Part shown: positions 29,485 through 38,622 of the stretch, one piece after another
Layout of the letters: every line of letters begins with the position of its first letter
Position numbering within the stretch: the first letter of the stretch is position 1
NCBI GenBank assembly: GCA_031255755.1
Contig: JAIRRX010000143.1
Location: forward strand, 1 to 44,406
Direction of reading: 5' to 3'
Origin: Prevotellaceae bacterium
GTDB lineage: Bacteria > Bacteroidota > Bacteroidia > Bacteroidales > UBA932
DNA: 44,406 nucleotides
Notes under the pieces: generated by a model
Told to the model about the DNA's origin: nothing
Databases searched by the model: none
What the model saw: only the letters and a program-made list of their open reading frames with translations
Program-made: the position numbers and the translations under genes

Positions 29485-29889
29485 ATGGAACAAATAACAA
29501 AAAACTTTAAACTTTGTGGTGGCATACTGATAATTATCAGTTGTCTTTTACCTTTTGGCTCAATTGGAGTATCAGGATTTTTTAGTATTTCTTTTAATGG
29601 TTTCAGTTTATTTAGCTTTGGTATTCTTTCTATTTTGGCTATCTTGCTTATTTTAGGAGGAGCGGTAGCATTGATCTATGTTGATGTTGCCAAAAATGAT
29701 ATTGAACTTGCTCCGAAATTTAAATTATCTTTTGTGGCAAAACTCGCTGTCCTCGTTGTAGGTATAGCAGTTTTTCTGTATATTGCAACAAAGCCAGATG
29801 TTAACGTTGGATTTGGAATAATACTTGAAATTATTTTTGCTATTGTTTTATTTTTTGAAGAAAAAGTTATTGTTGCTCTGAAAAAATAA
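29485..29889 (+). CDS. Hypothetical small membrane protein, four predicted helices
   Basis: I do not recognise this family. The 134 residues form four hydrophobic segments at about 10-32, 42-66, 83-102 and 108-125. The helix 2-3 loop is charged (DVAKNDIELAPKFK) and the C-terminal end is short and lysine-rich. It is likely a real gene because it has a plausible -7 box, a clean start and a strong terminator 33 bases after its stop. It stands alone between divergent and convergent neighbours, so context gives no function. Confidence 0.7.
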   Translation: MEQITKNFKLCGGILIIISCLLPFGSIGVSGFFSISFNGFSLFSFGILSILAILLILGGAVALIYVDVAKNDIELAPKFKLSFVAKLAVLVVGIAVFLYIATKPDVNVGFGIILEIIFAIVLFFEEKVIVALKK

Positions 29890-29921
29890 ATCGTATTTAA
29901 GTGTTATTAAATTAAACTTTG

Positions 29922-29955
29922 ATTTGCCCGACATTAATGTCGGGCAAATTTTTTT
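29922..29955. terminator. Strong terminator between the small membrane protein and the ABC permease
   Basis: A perfect 28-base palindrome (29922-29949), with a GC-rich stem TTTGCCCGACA and its complement, is followed by a T-run to 29955. It serves the rightward gene and may also stop leftward transcripts from the ABC operon. Confidence 0.85.
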
Positions 29956-30058
29956 AATAAAACGGTAACAAATAAAAGACTTATTTGCGCGTTTACTATA
30001 TTTTTTTATCACACATAAATACAGATAATTAAGCAAATAACGAAGACTAATTATTAAT

Positions 30059-30880
30059 TTACAAATCTCTTTTTTTAAGCAATAAATAAGACAAAGTTAT
30101 GAAAACCGCAATCCAAATAATTACAGCAATACAATATTCACGCGGAAAATTTCCCGGCATAAAAACAGTTCCGCCCATTAAAAAGTTTTGAGGATTTATA
30201 GACGGAAAAGGTAACAATTTTGCTGCTGCATTTGCAGGTAATAAATTTGACAGAAAAAAAGATGTCGATGAACTCGAATTAATTTTTTCTATTCCAAAAA
30301 TGATAAGTTCGCACAAACGCCATAAAATTACAAGTAAAAAAGCAAATCCTGACCTGCGTAGCCAAATTGCAAGCAGAGTGCAAAATGAAAAAAATACGCT
30401 TAATTTCAAAAAATATCCTAAAACAAATTCAACTCCCGTAAAAACAGAAACAGGATTTTTTGTATAATACAAACCCAATATCAGACATGCAAAGAATACA
30501 ATCAGTGTTGATAAAGCTGCAAAAATCAAACTTACAAGCAGTTTTGACAGTAAAAATTCTTTTTTTGTTAATCCATCAATCAAATTTTGCTTTATTGTGC
30601 GGTATGTATATTCATTTGTGATATTTGTAATTATAATTATGCCCAAAAATATTGAACCGAAATCGGCAAAGTAAGTTATATTTTGCCATACATAAGGAAA
30701 AATATACGCTCCAAGTTGAGCTAAATTAACAGACAGATTGTCAATCGATGGTTTTATTATTGTTACCAGATATCCCATTGCGGCAAGCAAAACAAAATAC
30801 AGAATAATAAATATTCTGGCTGTTTTGTAATTATATATTTTATTCCATTCTATTTTCAGTAATCGTAACATCTGCTTCAT
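30059..30880 (-). CDS. ABC-2 type exporter permease
   Basis: Membrane subunit of an ABC exporter, 273 residues with six hydrophobic segments. The first helix follows an amphipathic N-terminus (LLKIEWNKIYNYKTARIF), as in lantibiotic-immunity and bacitracin-type ABC-2 permeases, and a cytoplasmic stretch has the typical NEYTYRTIKQNLIDGLTK-EF pattern. Its start lies 41 bases inside the ATPase gene, a strong overlap that implies coupled translation. An ATG three codons further in is also possible. The exported substrate is unknown. Confidence 0.85.
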   Translation of the reverse strand: MKQMLRLLKIEWNKIYNYKTARIFIILYFVLLAAMGYLVTIIKPSIDNLSVNLAQLGAYIFPYVWQNITYFADFGSIFLGIIIITNITNEYTYRTIKQNLIDGLTKKEFLLSKLLVSLIFAALSTLIVFFACLILGLYYTKNPVSVFTGVEFVLGYFLKLSVFFSFCTLLAIWLRRSGFAFLLVILWRLCELIIFGIEKINSSSSTSFFLSNLLPANAAAKLLPFPSINPQNFLMGGTVFMPGNFPREYCIAVIIWIAVFITLSYLLLKKRDL

Positions 30881-31766
30881 TTTTTATAAGATTAAGAAAT
30901 TGTTGTTCGAGATTATTTCTGCGTTTAACCAAATGGTTTAGAAAAATTCCGCTGTTTACAAGTATTCTGTTTAATTCTTCGGCATCCAAATCGGTTTTTA
31001 ACATTGCCGAAACAAATTTATTTTGACGTATGATTTTTTCAAAATACGGCATTGTTTCAAGAACATTAACAAGTTCGTCAATATTTGACGTTCCGAGTTC
31101 AAAATATCCGAGTTCGTTCGACATGTTTTCAACCGTTCCGCAATAAATGCTTTTGCCTTTGTTGAGTACAACCACATGCGAACAGACTTTTTCGACTTCA
31201 TCGAGCAAATGACTTGCAAGTATGATTGTTGTTCCTGTATTGGCAATTTGTTTTATGATTTCACGGATTTTTATAATTCCCTGAGGATCGAGACCGTTGG
31301 CAGGTTCATCAAGAATCAATACTTCGGGATTGTTCAAAAGTGCGGATGCAATTGCCAGACGCTGTTTCATTCCCAGTGAAAAAGATGAAAATCTGTCGTT
31401 TTTTCGATGCAACAAATCAACAATTTTCAATTTTTCATCAATTCGTGAAAAAGGAGCCTGCTTTATACTTGCCACCGTCATTAAATTTTTTGCCGCAGAC
31501 AGATATGGATAAAAATTCGGCTGTTCGATGATTGCACCTATTTTTTTCAGTGAATCATTACTGTGTTCCTTCCCGAACCACCGCCATGTGCCTTTTGTAG
31601 GATTTACAACATTAAGAATCATTCCGAGCGTTGTAGTTTTGCCGCTTCCGTTAGGTCCAAGAAGCCCGTAAACGTTTCCTTTTTCAACCGAAAAACTAAT
31701 ATCGTCAACAGCAACCAGCGAACCGAAATGTTTGCTTAATCTGTCAATTTCAAGAACCGTATTCAT
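30840..31766 (-). CDS. ABC exporter ATP-binding protein
   Basis: ATPase partner of the adjacent permease, 308 residues from the ATG at 31766. The longer ORF starts upstream of the predicted promoter, so the longer start is ruled out. Walker A (GPNGSGKTTT) is near residue 40, the signature FSLGMKQRLAIA is near 137, Walker B (VLILDEPANGLDPQG) is near 155, and the switch His follows in ILASHLLDEVE. A C-terminal domain of about 90 residues is typical of the bacitracin/lantibiotic-export (BcrA-like) group. Drug or peptide export, or immunity, is plausible but not shown. Confidence 0.9.
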   Translation of the reverse strand: MNTVLEIDRLSKHFGSLVAVDDISFSVEKGNVYGLLGPNGSGKTTTLGMILNVVNPTKGTWRWFGKEHSNDSLKKIGAIIEQPNFYPYLSAAKNLMTVASIKQAPFSRIDEKLKIVDLLHRKNDRFSSFSLGMKQRLAIASALLNNPEVLILDEPANGLDPQGIIKIREIIKQIANTGTTIILASHLLDEVEKVCSHVVVLNKGKSIYCGTVENMSNELGYFELGTSNIDELVNVLETMPYFEKIIRQNKFVSAMLKTDLDAEELNRILVNSGIFLNHLVKRRNNLEQQFLNLIKNEADVTITENRME

Positions 31767-31781
31767 TTTAATATATTTTTG

Positions 31782-31811
31782 CAAAATTACTGTTTTTTTC
31801 ACAATCTCAAA
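31782..31811 (-). promoter_or_regulatory. ABC exporter operon promoter
   Basis: On the minus strand TTTG (31808-31811), an 18-base spacer and TAATTTTG (31782-31789) match the Bacteroidota promoter. The predicted start lies about 10 bases before the ATG at 31766. Confidence 0.6.
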
Positions 31812-31985
31812 ACTTTCTTGCTGTTTATAATTTAGTAAATGAATTAAGTAAATACTCAAAAATCATAATAAGTTCTTTTTCATTTTAACAGTTTTTGATT
31901 TTTTTTGCCGATATTATAAAATAATTAAATTAAACACAGGAAAAACAGTGTATTACTGTTTTTTAAAAAAATATTTTTAAAAAAA

Positions 31986-32017
31986 TTTGTAACTTATTGG
32001 GGAATAATGTAATTTTG
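31986..32017 (+). promoter_or_regulatory. Promoter of the M16 protease operon
   Basis: TTTG (31986-31989), a 20-base spacer and TAATTTTG (32010-32017) fully match the consensus. The ATG at 31997, the earliest in this frame, falls inside this promoter, which supports the start at 32066. Confidence 0.7.
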
Positions 32018-32065
32018 CAAAAATATTATTCGCAAATAATAATAACAAAAAATAATTCAGAATAT

Positions 32066-33388
32066 ATGATAAAAAAATTTTTAACTGTTTGCATTGCTGT
32101 CTGTTTTGTATCTGCGGCAAATGCTCAAAAGATTAATATTCCTGTTGTTGAGTATGACCTTAACAATGGATTGCATGTGATTTTGCATAAGGACAATTCT
32201 ACGCCAAATGTAGTTGTCAGTTTGATGTATCATGTTGGTTCAAAAGATGAAAATCCTGACAAAACAGGATTTGCGCATTTTTTTGAACATTTGCTGTTTG
32301 AAGGTTCCGAAAATATCGGACGCGGCGAATATATGAAAACAGTACAGGCGAACGGAGGCGAACTTAACGCCAATACATCCAACGACCGTACTTATTATTA
32401 CGAATTAATGCCGTCAAATCAGCTTGAGTTGGCGCTGTGGATGGAATCGGAACGAATGTTGCATGCAAAAATAGATTCGATTGGAATTGCAACGCAAAAA
32501 AATGTTGTTATCGAAGAACGCAAACAACGAATGGACAATCAGCAATATGGTTCGTTTATGGAAGAAGTTTTTAAGCGCGCATTCAAAGAACATCATTACA
32601 GATGGCCTGTGATAGGCGACCCTGAACATATACGCAATGCCACCGACAAGGATGTTGTTGACTTTTATAAAATGTATTATGTTCCAAACAATGCGACTTT
32701 GGTTATTGCAGGCGATTTTCAAACGGATAATGCAAAAAAACTTGTTGAAAAGTATTTCGGTGATATTCCGCGAGGAACACAGCAGATGACTCGTTATCAT
32801 ATTGTCGAAAAACCTCTTGGCGGCGAAATCAAAGATACTATTTACGATAACGTTACATTGCCTGCCGTATTTATGGGATATCGTTCGCCTGCTTACGGAA
32901 CAAAAGATTTTTATACTCTCGAAATCATGAATTCTATTTTGTCAGAAGGCAACAGTTCGCGTTTCAAAGACAATATCGACAACAAAAAGAAAGCAACACA
33001 AACTTTCCTGTTGTCAATACCGATGGAAAATCCGGGACTGACGATAGTATTCGGACTTGCAACTCTTGGTCATGAAGTTAAAGAGACGGAAGATGCTATT
33101 AATCATGAAATTGACAGCATTATAAATTATTACGTAAGTGATGAAGAATTGCAAAAGGCAATCGCAACAAAAGAAACCGAAATCGTATCAAGCAAAAGGT
33201 CAATATCAAATATTGCGCATACATTAGCCGAATATCATACGTATTTCAAAAATGCGAAAATGATTAACAACGAGCTTTCAAATTACAGCAATATCACTAA
33301 AGATGACATTAAGCGTGTTGCCGCAAAATATATGACGCAGGATAACAGAGTTGTACTGTATTATCTGCCCAAATCGATGAAAAAATAA
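32066..33388 (+). CDS. M16 zinc protease, catalytic subunit
   Basis: Exported M16 metallopeptidase, 440 residues from the ATG at 32066, with a signal peptide ending in SAANAQ. The inverted zinc motif HxxEH is intact in FAHFFEHLLFE, and the downstream glutamate ligand lies in VVIEERKQR about 75 residues later. The C-terminal half is a second M16-like domain without the Arg/Tyr substrate-recognition motif (SRFKDNIDNKKK at the equivalent place). It is followed after 40 bases by a second M16 protein that lacks the zinc site but has that motif, so the two probably form a heterodimer in the periplasm. Confidence 0.9.
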   Translation: MIKKFLTVCIAVCFVSAANAQKINIPVVEYDLNNGLHVILHKDNSTPNVVVSLMYHVGSKDENPDKTGFAHFFEHLLFEGSENIGRGEYMKTVQANGGELNANTSNDRTYYYELMPSNQLELALWMESERMLHAKIDSIGIATQKNVVIEERKQRMDNQQYGSFMEEVFKRAFKEHHYRWPVIGDPEHIRNATDKDVVDFYKMYYVPNNATLVIAGDFQTDNAKKLVEKYFGDIPRGTQQMTRYHIVEKPLGGEIKDTIYDNVTLPAVFMGYRSPAYGTKDFYTLEIMNSILSEGNSSRFKDNIDNKKKATQTFLLSIPMENPGLTIVFGLATLGHEVKETEDAINHEIDSIINYYVSDEELQKAIATKETEIVSSKRSISNIAHTLAEYHTYFKNAKMINNELSNYSNITKDDIKRVAAKYMTQDNRVVLYYLPKSMKK

Positions 33389-33428
33389 GTAAAATATGAA
33401 ACCATACAAAATTAATAAAACAAGTAAT

Positions 33429-34967
33429 ATGAAAAAAAATATAATCGTTTTAATAACATTTGCCGTTTGTTTTACTTTTGCAAGCGCGCAGACACTTGAT
33501 AGAAGCATTCAGCCGAAACCTGCACCGACAAGCGAAATACAAATAAAAGATGCACAAATATTTACACTTGATAACGGACTTAAAGTTTTTGTTGTTGAAG
33601 ATAACAAATTGCCGCAGGTTTATTTTTCATTTCAATTTGATATTGATACAAAAACCTATGGCGAAAAAGCAGGTCTTCCCAGTATATTTTCCGAAGTTGC
33701 AGGCAAAGCAACAGGTAATATGACAAAAGCGGAACTTAATAAAGCATTTGATTTGATTGGCGCAAGTTTCGGATTTTCCGGCAAATCTGCGTATGTAAGC
33801 GGACTTTCAAAATATCGTTCAAAAATGATTGAACTGTTTGCTGACGTTTTACTAAATCCTGTATTTAGCGCAGAAGAACTTGATTTGGCAAAAACTCAAA
33901 TAATATCAATGCTTGCATACATTGGCATGGATGGAGGACAAATGATGCAAATTATTTCGCAAATATTGAGAAACGGCAAAGACCATCCGGAAGGTGAAAT
34001 GTTTACAGCAGAAAGTATCAGAAATATTACAGTGGATGATTTGAATGAATATTATAAAACATTTATTGCTCCCAACAAAACTAACCTTGTTATTGTAGGC
34101 AATATTACACTTGCCGATGCAAAAGCCGAAGTTGAAAAATATTTCAAAAATTGGGAAAAACGCGAAGTTCCCGAATATAAATATGAACAGCCCAAAGCGC
34201 CCGAAAAAATACGAGTAGCATTTGTTCATAAGGAAGGCGCAGTGCAGTCGGAAATCAATGTTTGTTATCCGCTGAATTACGAATTTTATAACAACGACTG
34301 GTTCAGCGCAAACCTTATGTCTCATATTTTGGGAGGAGGTTCAAGCGGACGTCTGTTTCAAAATCTTCGTGAAACGCACAGTTATACTTACGGTTGTTAT
34401 GGCGAACTTGCCGCAGACGATGTTATCGGATATTATTCGGCATCGGCAAGCGTCAGAAACGATGTTACCGACAGCGCTATTAATCAAATTCTTTTTGAAA
34501 TGCAAAGAATTATTGATACAGATGTATCCGAAAAAGACCTTGCTTCGGCAAAAGCCTTTGCAATGGGCAGTTTCGGTCGCAGTTTACAGCAGCCCGGCAC
34601 AGTTGCAAAATTTGCAGTTGAAATTGACAAATACGGTTTGCCTGCCGATTATTTCAAAAATTATCTCAAAATGATTGATGCTGTTACTGTTGAAGATATA
34701 AAAATGGCAGCACAAAAATACATTCATCCTCAAAATGCATGGATTATAATAGTAGGCGATAAAAAATATGCAAATACTCTTAAACAGTTTGTTACAGATG
34801 GAAAAATCGAATTTTATGATATGTATGGCAATTTGACAGACGAAGTCGCCGATTGCGATTGTACCATTTATTATTTAATCGGAATAGTTGTTGTATTGTT
34901 TATTATTTTCATTTTCATGAAACGCTCGGCAGCAAAGCGTAAACGCAGCATTGACAGCCACAGATAA
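33429..34967 (+). CDS. M16 protease-like partner subunit, membrane-anchored
   Basis: M16 family protein of 512 residues with a signal peptide ending in FASAQ; the start at 33429 is preferred because a leader of 11 codons would precede it otherwise. At the position of HFFEH it has SIFSE, so the zinc site is lost and it should be inactive alone. The C-terminal domain keeps the R/Y motif (RLFQNLRETHSYTYGCYG) that contacts substrate in two-subunit M16 enzymes. After a Cys-rich spacer (CDCTIYY) a single membrane helix (about 483-499) and a basic tail anchor the complex to the inner membrane. Confidence 0.88.
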   Translation: MKKNIIVLITFAVCFTFASAQTLDRSIQPKPAPTSEIQIKDAQIFTLDNGLKVFVVEDNKLPQVYFSFQFDIDTKTYGEKAGLPSIFSEVAGKATGNMTKAELNKAFDLIGASFGFSGKSAYVSGLSKYRSKMIELFADVLLNPVFSAEELDLAKTQIISMLAYIGMDGGQMMQIISQILRNGKDHPEGEMFTAESIRNITVDDLNEYYKTFIAPNKTNLVIVGNITLADAKAEVEKYFKNWEKREVPEYKYEQPKAPEKIRVAFVHKEGAVQSEINVCYPLNYEFYNNDWFSANLMSHILGGGSSGRLFQNLRETHSYTYGCYGELAADDVIGYYSASASVRNDVTDSAINQILFEMQRIIDTDVSEKDLASAKAFAMGSFGRSLQQPGTVAKFAVEIDKYGLPADYFKNYLKMIDAVTVEDIKMAAQKYIHPQNAWIIIVGDKKYANTLKQFVTDGKIEFYDMYGNLTDEVADCDCTIYYLIGIVVVLFIIFIFMKRSAAKRKRSIDSHR

Positions 34968-35043
34968 CAATTTTATATGTTAAAAATACATTTGAAACGA
35001 TTTTGACGTTTTACAGATGATACTTAAAAGTTTAATAACATCG

Positions 35044-35079
35044 AATAAACCTGCAATTCATGAGCAATGCAGGTTTATT
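35044..35079 (+). terminator. Terminator of the M16 operon
   Basis: A perfect 12-bp stem, aataaacctgca (35044-35055) with tgcaggtttatt (35068-35079), has a 12-base loop and is followed by a short T-run. The ATG at 35060 lies in its loop, which argues against that codon as the start of the next gene. Confidence 0.75.
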
Positions 35080-35110
35080 TGGTTTAACAGGATGTCCAAA
35101 ATTATTGTTT

Positions 35111-36529
35111 ATGGTTGAACGTGAAAATCCGTTAGATAGAGAGATATTCAAAATAATTGCCGAAGTTGCCAAAGAAGAGCGGCAACGTATTTTTGTTATT
35201 GGCGGATTTGTTCGGGATTATTTTTTACAGCGACCATCTACCGATGTTGATATTGTAGTTGAAGGTAACGGAATCAATATTGCAAAACGCACAGCGGAAA
35301 AAGCAGGATGTAAAAAAGTTTCGGTTTTCAAAAATTTCGGAACAGCCATGTTTCATTACAATGGTATTGATGTTGAATTTGTTGGAGCGCGTAAAGAATC
35401 ATATTATCATAATTCTCGTAAACCTGTTGTTGAAAACGGAACTCTCGAAGACGACCAAAATCGTCGTGATTTTACAATCAATGCTTTGGCTTTAAGTTTG
35501 AACGAAGAAGATTTCGGAATGTTAATTGATCCGTTTGGCGGAATACAGGATTTACACGATAAAATTATACGCACGCCGCTTGACCCTGATATAACTTTTT
35601 CGGATGACCCGCTGCGAATGATCAGAGCAATCAGATTTGCAACACAATTGCAGTTTACGATTGATGACAGCGTGTTTAAAGCAATACAAAATAATAGACA
35701 TCGACTTAAAATTGTGTCGATGGAAAGAATAACATCTGAATTAAATAAAATACTGAAATCGTCAAAACCGTCAACAGGATTTAAATTGCTTGACAAAGCA
35801 GGACTTCTCAGTATGATATTACCTCAACTTACAGATTTGAAAGGCGTTCAGTCGATTGATGGAAAACATCATAAAGATAATTTTTTACATTCTCTCGAAG
35901 TGGTTGACAATATCAGCAAAACAACTGATAATATTTGGCTGCGCTGGGCTGCGCTGTTGCATGATATTGCAAAATATATCACAAAACGTTATGACTCACA
36001 GCATGGATGGACTTTTCACGGACACGAATATTTGGGAAGTAAAATGATTCCTTCGGTATTTTCTCATCTCAGATTACCGATGAACGAAAAAATGCGATAT
36101 GTGCAAAAGATGGTTTCATTGCATTTGCGTCCTATTGTTTTATCGCTCGAAGAAGTTACAGATTCGGCTGTACGCAGATTACTTTTTGATGCCGGCGACG
36201 ATATTGACGACCTGATGATGCTTTGCGAAGCCGATATAACGTCCAAAAACGAACAGACACAAAAACGTCATCTTGCAAATTTTCAACTTGTTCGCAACAA
36301 ACTCACAGACATTGAAGAAAAAGACAAAATCAGGAATTTTCAACCGCCAATATCAGGCGAACTTATTATGGAAATTTACGGATTGCAGCCTTGTCGAGAA
36401 GTCGGAATCATTAAAAATGCAATAAAAGATGCCATATTGGATGGAGTTATAAAAAATGATTATAACGAAGCATACCTTTTCATGCAGAAAGAAGCTGAAA
36501 AATTAAATTTACTTGCAAAAAAGCAATAG
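35111..36529 (+). CDS. CCA tRNA nucleotidyltransferase / poly(A) polymerase family with HD domain
   Basis: Class II nucleotidyltransferase that adds or repairs the 3' CCA end of tRNAs; the poly(A) polymerase family is very similar. The 472-residue protein (start at 35111, MVERENPLD) shows the signature IGGFVRDYFLQRPSTDVDIVVEG with the catalytic DxD, then RRDFTINALAL and the head-neck block DPLRMIRAIRFATQL. An HD-type domain follows, with H in HHKDNFLHSLEVV and the HD pair in WAALLHDIAKY. HD domains are common in this enzyme in Bacteroidota and can give phosphatase activity. A start at 35060 would put the N-terminus in the upstream terminator hairpin. Confidence 0.9.
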   Translation: MVERENPLDREIFKIIAEVAKEERQRIFVIGGFVRDYFLQRPSTDVDIVVEGNGINIAKRTAEKAGCKKVSVFKNFGTAMFHYNGIDVEFVGARKESYYHNSRKPVVENGTLEDDQNRRDFTINALALSLNEEDFGMLIDPFGGIQDLHDKIIRTPLDPDITFSDDPLRMIRAIRFATQLQFTIDDSVFKAIQNNRHRLKIVSMERITSELNKILKSSKPSTGFKLLDKAGLLSMILPQLTDLKGVQSIDGKHHKDNFLHSLEVVDNISKTTDNIWLRWAALLHDIAKYITKRYDSQHGWTFHGHEYLGSKMIPSVFSHLRLPMNEKMRYVQKMVSLHLRPIVLSLEEVTDSAVRRLLFDAGDDIDDLMMLCEADITSKNEQTQKRHLANFQLVRNKLTDIEEKDKIRNFQPPISGELIMEIYGLQPCREVGIIKNAIKDAILDGVIKNDYNEAYLFMQKEAEKLNLLAKKQ

Positions 36530-37036
36530 AGATTTTTTAATATTTATTTATTGTAAATGAATTTCGAAATAGCAGCGCAGGTATGTAAACATGCGATATA
36601 AAAAAATGAAAACTTTAAGCAAATTTTATTAACAGGTTTGTTATAAAGTCGTCAAGTTATCAAATTACTTTTGTAAACCTGAAATTCTTGCCAAATATGA
36701 TTTAACAATATTTTGATATATAATATGCAATAAAACAAATAAATTATAAATAAAAACAGATAAATACATATTATTTATAATATAGATAAACAATAAATCA
36801 ATATAAAATTATAATAAATAAAGCTAATATGCAGTTTATTTTAATGTTAAATATGACATAACATATTTTGTCGTTTAAAAATCAATTATAATTTATTTAA
36901 TAATTTCAAACAATTTTTACACAATTTATTTTATTTTCAATATTTGTATGACAAAAAATTATTACCTTTATGGTCTAAAATGATAAAAAACCTGCTTTGG
37001 CAGACATAAGCAGCACATAATAAGTATGTTAATTAG
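36530..37036 (+). other. Very AT-rich region upstream of purH
   Basis: This 507-base gap is almost all A and T, with the run around 36700-36900 especially so. It has no ORF of note, no clear terminator and no clear promoter. A partial promoter (TTTG at 36943, TACCTTTA at 36963) has a short 16-base spacer and a mismatch. The leader next to purH contains cctgctttggcag, a small potential hairpin. Confidence 0.5.
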
Positions 37037-38566
37037 ATGAATAATACAAAACGGAAAATAAATACAGCATTGATATCTGTATTTTATAAAGATGGACTTT
37101 GCGAAATAGTAAAAAAGCTAAACGAATTGGGGGTTAAAATTTGTTCAACAGGCGGAACTTATGATTTTATAAAAAATTTCGGAATAAATGTTGACAGTGT
37201 AGAAAGTTTAACATCATATCCGTCAATTTTCGGAGGCCGCGTTAAAACATTGCATCCGAAAATTTTCGGCGGAATCCTGTTCAGACGCAATAATACAACA
37301 GATACGGCAGAACAAACACAATATGATGTTCCTGCTATTGACCTTGTAATTGTTGACTTGTATCCGTTTGAAGAAACGCTTAAACAAAACGCAAATGAAA
37401 ACGAGTTGATAGAAAAAATAGACATAGGAGGAATTTCGTTAATTCGTGCTGCCGCCAAAAACTTCGATGATGTGCTTGTAATTTCTTCACGCAATCAGTA
37501 TGACTGTCTGCAAAAAATTTTAACCGAACAGCAGGGAGAAACAACGCTTGAACAGCGAAAATATTTTGCAGCCGAAGCATTTAATATTTCATCTCATTAC
37601 GACACCGAAATATTCAAATATCTTAATCAACAGCAAAATATAAACGTATTTAAACAAAGTATCAAGCAGGTAACCGATTTACGATACGGAGAAAATCCTC
37701 ACCAAAAAGCATCGTTTTTTGGAAATTTGAATGATATTTTCGAGCAGCTCCATGGAAAAGAAATATCATATAATAATCTTCTGGATATAGATTCGGCAAT
37801 AAATCTGATAAATGAATTTGACGAACCGACTTTTGCAATTCTGAAACATAATAATGCTTGCGGTTGCGCTTCGCATACGGATTTAACCGAAGCATGGAAA
37901 CTTGCGCTGCAAGCCGACCCTGTGTCGGCATTTGGCGGAGTAATAGTAACAAACAGACCTGTTGATAATATATGCGCGGAAGAAATAAATAAAATATTTT
38001 TTGAAGTTATAATTGCACCCGATTTTACCGACAATGCGTTGAATATATTGCAATCAAAGAAAAATAGAATAATTTTGAAACAAAAACAATATGTTTTTCC
38101 ACCGCAGCAATTCAGAACAATATTAAACGGAGTTGTACGGCAGGACAGAGATAACCGCACAGTCGGAATAAATGAACTCTGCTTTATGACAAATATTAAA
38201 CCTGACGAAGAACAGATAAACGACTTGATTTTTGCAAATAAACTGGTGAAACATTCAAAATCGAATGCAATTGTACTTGCAAAAAATCGTATGCTTTTGG
38301 CAAGCGGTATCGGGCAAACATCAAGAGTTGATGCATTGAAACAGGCTATAGACAAAGCAAAAAATTTCGGATTGTCGCTTACAGACGCAGTGATGGCTTC
38401 GGATGCATTTTTCCCTTTTGCTGATTGCGTACAGATTGCGCACGAATCGGGAATTAATGCAGTGATACAGCCCGGAGGTTCTGTTCGCGATAAGGATTCT
38501 GTTGATTATTGTAATAAAAATAATATGGCAATGGTATCAACAGGTATAAGGCATTTTAGACATTGA
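37037..38566 (+). CDS. purH: Bifunctional AICAR transformylase / IMP cyclohydrolase
   Basis: Performs the last two steps of IMP synthesis: formylation of AICAR and ring closure to IMP. The 509-residue protein begins with the MGS-like cyclohydrolase domain (ALISVFYKDGL, STGGTYDFI, GGRVKTLHPKIFGGIL). The AICAR transformylase domain follows, with RYGENPHQKA, the catalytic block KHNNACGCA, DPVSAFGG and the C-terminal DAFFPFADCVQ-A. It comes just before mreB in the same direction, a neighbour order I recall from Bacteroidales. Confidence 0.97.
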   Translation: MNNTKRKINTALISVFYKDGLCEIVKKLNELGVKICSTGGTYDFIKNFGINVDSVESLTSYPSIFGGRVKTLHPKIFGGILFRRNNTTDTAEQTQYDVPAIDLVIVDLYPFEETLKQNANENELIEKIDIGGISLIRAAAKNFDDVLVISSRNQYDCLQKILTEQQGETTLEQRKYFAAEAFNISSHYDTEIFKYLNQQQNINVFKQSIKQVTDLRYGENPHQKASFFGNLNDIFEQLHGKEISYNNLLDIDSAINLINEFDEPTFAILKHNNACGCASHTDLTEAWKLALQADPVSAFGGVIVTNRPVDNICAEEINKIFFEVIIAPDFTDNALNILQSKKNRIILKQKQYVFPPQQFRTILNGVVRQDRDNRTVGINELCFMTNIKPDEEQINDLIFANKLVKHSKSNAIVLAKNRMLLASGIGQTSRVDALKQAIDKAKNFGLSLTDAVMASDAFFPFADCVQIAHESGINAVIQPGGSVRDKDSVDYCNKNNMAMVSTGIRHFRH

Positions 38567-38622
38567 AATTAAAAGATATAATGAGATTTATTAAATTTAT
38601 TAAATATTAAAAATATAAGGAA

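Noticed and set aside
30059..31766. ABC pair as gliding-motility GldA/GldF components
   Set aside because: The permease and ATPase look like general ABC-2 exporters, no other gld genes are nearby, and a drug or peptide exporter fits equally well.
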